Assembly (NCBI GenBank): GCA_022376925.1
Contig: JAIOJX010000004.1
Location: forward strand, 176,295,501 to 176,359,500
Length of the DNA stretch: 64,000 bases
Reading direction: 5' to 3'
DNA from: Tragulus kanchil
Lineage: Eukaryota; Chordata; Mammalia; Artiodactyla; Tragulidae
Positions 1-64,000 of this stretch are shown one piece after another. The number at the start of each line of letters is the position of its first letter. The first letter of the stretch is position 1. The notes under the pieces were generated by a model. That model made no database searches and was not told the origin of the DNA. It was given only the letters and a program-made list of their open reading frames with translations. The position numbers and the translations under genes are program-made.

Positions 1-1449
1 CTAGGTGTGAGCTGAGGGCCAGGGCAGAGCCAGTGACAAGGTGCAGGTTTCCACCCAGGCAGGTGGCTGCAGGAGGAGGCGCGGCCCAACAGTCTCACAC
101 AGAGAAGCAGGAGAGGTTCCTGTCCCAAGTCGACCCCACTGGCAACTACCTGAGGATCTGCTACAGCCTAGATGGGCCACAGTTCACTGAAAGCCTAGAG
201 GCCAAACTTTAAAACTCACTTCACTTTTACACCAATGAGAGTGTGCCCGGCACAGCACAAGGACACCTCAAGGGCTAGGTGACGGTTTACATCCACCAGA
301 AGCAGCCAGCCTTAGGGAGGAAACACTGAAAGTGAAGCAGCCGCAGAGGAGCTCATGCAGGGCACTGACATCAAAGCAATCTCCCCCGCCACAGCTATTG
401 AAAAATCATGAATGTGCTCCTTAATGTCAAAGCTATGACCAAACTGAGGGGCTGGTTTGGGCAACAGGTTCATAGCTATGAGTCCGCTCTGCTTCCTTAT
501 CCAGAACATGAGCTGCCCTCTGGCAGCTTCTCCTCTACTTGGATCTATCACCGTTTTGCACAAAGCAATTCCTCAGAAATGCTTGTTGGCTGGTGGAATT
601 GGCAGGTTCGAGGCAGAAGAACCCACTTGTATAAAGATATTGAGATACCATACTTATCTAAGCTGTGAGCAGAGGAAGCTGCGTGCAAGCTCTGTGCTAT
701 ATGCTCAATTTTTGGGTGACTCTAAAACTGTCCTAAAAATAATGGCTACAAAAAATCAACCAAAAACAAACAAAACAAGGGATGGAGATGTGAGAGGGCA
801 CAGTGACCTGGGCGAAGAGCAAGTGCGAGGTCAGAAAAGGAGGGCAGACAGAGAGGAAGTCAGCGGCAGGGGGCCTAGAAGGAAGGTCTCGGCAGTCGTG
901 AGGAGAACAGAAAGGTACTGGAGGAGAGGGGGCGGAGGGCAAGTGTGGACAGCCTGTGCCGTGGGGCCAGAGAGGCGGGGAACCGGCAGCTGGTGAGCAG
1001 GCAGCCTGGGTGGTGAGGATGAATGACCAGGCCTGGACGAGGGCAGAGGAGAGGACCTAGAGGAGAGCTAGTTAGGTGACTGGCTAGGTGTGAGCTGAGG
1101 GCCAGGGCAGAGCCAGTGACAAGGTGCAGGTTTCCACCCAGGCAGGTGGCTGCAGGAGGAGGCGCGGGCCCAACAGTCTCACACAGAGAAGCAGGAGAGG
1201 TTCCTGTCCCAAGTCGACCCCACTGGCAACTACCTGAGGATCTGCTACAGCCTAGATGGGCCACAGTTCACTGAAAGCCTAGAGGCCAAACTTTAAAACT
1301 CACTTCACTTTTACACCAATGAGAGTGTGCCCGGCACAGCACAAGGACACCTCAAGGGCTAGGTGACGGTTTACATCCACCAGAAGCAGCCAGCCTTAGG
1401 GAGGAAACACTGAAAGTGAAGCAGCCGCAGAGGAGCTCATGCAGGGCAC
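1..1449. repeat. Tandem duplication 1, period 1084
   Basis: Bases 1-365 match 1084-1449 apart from one extra G in the GCGCGGGCCC stretch. The first unit begins before the window, the second is 366-1449. The repeat contains no MEI1 exon. Judged an unmerged overlap. Confidence 0.9.
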
Positions 1450-2008
1450 AAGGAAGCCCAAGGGGGAGGGGCAGAGAGGAAAGGAGGCGCTCCGTGGAAA
1501 AGTCCACGGCGCTTCCATTCCCCGCATCGCCTTCTCCAACGGCTCATGACTGCTCACACATGTATGGCACTTCACAGCTAGCCATCCACCACTTCAAGAT
1601 GACAGGCTGGACTCTGCCTTGCTGTCCAGCTGGACAGTCCACTCCCTACACCCTGCCACGCAGTAGCTCACCACTCATCAAACAGATAAATCGAGTCTTA
1701 AACATGTGCCCCTTCAGGCCTGTGCTCATCTGGTTCTCGTGGCCTGGAGTGCTCTCCCCCTAGCCTGGCACAGTCTTACTTACCTTTCAGAGGTTTGCTT
1801 AAATATCACAACCTAAGTTCCCCAAGTGTAAGGTATATACTATATGCATTTTTGTACTCCTCTGCGCCTGAAGTACAGCCTGGCATATAGGTGATCCACG
1901 TGTGCTAAATGGATTAACATAAGCCAATCTGACTAACAGCCTTGAGTGTTATTCTCCTGTTCTGTGAGTGATCCCCATGCCCTGAAGCTACAGGGGTTAG
2001 ACACTCAC
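1..2008 (-). other. MEI1 intron beyond exon 23, with unidentified low-complexity and L2-like sequence
   Basis: Holds duplication 1, a purine-rich stretch 770-1080 on the plus strand (GGAGG-rich, source of a spurious 179-residue frame), and an L2-like tail at about 1735-1915. I recognise no MEI1 coding sequence here. Confidence 0.6.
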
Positions 2009-63158
<61,150 letters not shown>

Positions 63159-64000
63159 CTTGGGGCAGATGAGAAAAAAAGATTCAACAGCAACCAAGTC
63201 TCAGGCATTCCGAATCCAAACAAGTACAATTTTCAAATATAGTTATAATACTGGTGGGATCGTCTAAACTAAAAGGGCATCATTTACACATAGGAATCCA
63301 CGTGTTCAAAAGATTACACAAGAACTAAGGTTTCTAATATACTATATTCACATAGCACTTTACTGTTCCCAAATCACTCTTTTGTCTAGTAGCTCATTTA
63401 AGCCTAATGAGTTGGTAAAGCAAGCAAAAACAGGTATTATTATTATTATTGCTATTTTGGAGATGATAAAAGTGAGGTTCAGAGACTTTCCCAAGGACTC
63501 AAATCTAAGCATCCAGCCAGGTCTTGTCCAAAGCTCCTTCCAGTCTAAGAGAATGATACTGGGGACCCTTCGTAAGTCTCACGGAGGTAGGCAGTGAAAA
63601 TGTATCCTCCCATTCCATGCAGACACAAACCTTCACACTCAATTCACCTCCTCTACAGGAACTGGGTAACAGCAGTGCAACGTGCTCAAAGTACAAACAC
63701 TTACATGAAAAGCAGGGACTTTTAATCCACCTCATTTTATATATGAAGAAACTAGACTCAACAGGGTAACACTCAGATCGGCAGACTCCAGATCTGACTA
63801 CCAATCGTGTTCAAAGACCATACAGACTGGACTTTTCAAAAGATCACACATCTCCTTCACACTTTTTTTATTATATTAGTTATTTTTATTTTGCCTTTAC
63901 AGAGTTTTGTTGTTTACAGACACCTTCACACTTTTAATATTAACACTGAGCTGTAGTAAAGCCAGTCACCATACTATGCATCGTGTATTCTAGACAGGGA

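Noticed and set aside
457..996. 179-residue plus-strand open frame
   Set aside because: Low-complexity Arg/Gly/Glu-rich translation of a purine-rich intron, with no homology that I recognise.

Overview
This window is nuclear DNA from a ruminant-type artiodactyl. The evidence is Bov-tA SINEs, a BovB-type LINE tail, about ten copies of a tRNA-derived SINE whose head reads GGGCTTCCCTGGTGG, old MIR, L2 and L1 fragments, an MLT1-type LTR, and a gene split into many short exons with GT/AG introns. There is no prokaryotic gene, operon or CRISPR array. The species cannot be read directly. The repeat mix (few Bov-tA, one BovB tail, many CTTCCCTGGTGGTCCAG elements) hints at an early-branching ruminant, which is inference only.

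The one real gene is MEI1 (meiotic double-stranded break formation protein 1), on the minus strand. I place 23 coding exons from 63158 down to 2009. Together they give 2913 bp, or 971 codons, with the split codon matching at all 22 joins. The N-terminal exons lie beyond the right edge and the C-terminal exons beyond the left edge. The protein is a helical HEAT/armadillo-like solenoid needed for the programmed DNA breaks of meiosis. Identification rests on my recollection of the human protein, which the exon translations follow closely and in order; no alignment was run.

The most striking feature is not a biological system. The window carries 20 separate head-to-tail duplications, all with a period of about 1.08 to 1.18 kb. 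Junctions lie near 365, 4653, 7140, 9288, 13432, 15564, 19530, 23488, 27738, 29647, 31578, 34168, 38455, 40421, 44080, 48110, 52538, 54410, 59680 and 63704. They repeat 13 of the 23 exons wholly or partly, cut through an exon and a SINE, carry small deletions and scrambled bases at the joins, and would destroy the reading frame if real. The simplest reading is that contigs with about 1.1 kb overlaps were laid end to end without merging. About 21 kb, a third of the window, is probably false sequence, and the true locus here is probably near 42 kb.

Layout from left to right: 1-2008 intron; 2009-2849 exons 23 and 22; 2850-10006 exons 21 and 20, each doubled; 10007-18724 a long intron rich in SINEs; 18725-24013 exons 19 and 18, doubled; 24014-28770 an L1 remnant with nested SINEs; 28771-30047 exon 17, doubled plus a fragment; 33699-38664 exons 16 to 14; 40360-44586 exons 13 to 11; 47319-50830 exons 10 to 7; 54120-58682 exons 6 to 3; 62082-63158 exons 2 and 1. 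Exon numbers count from the first exon visible in the window, not from the true start of the gene.
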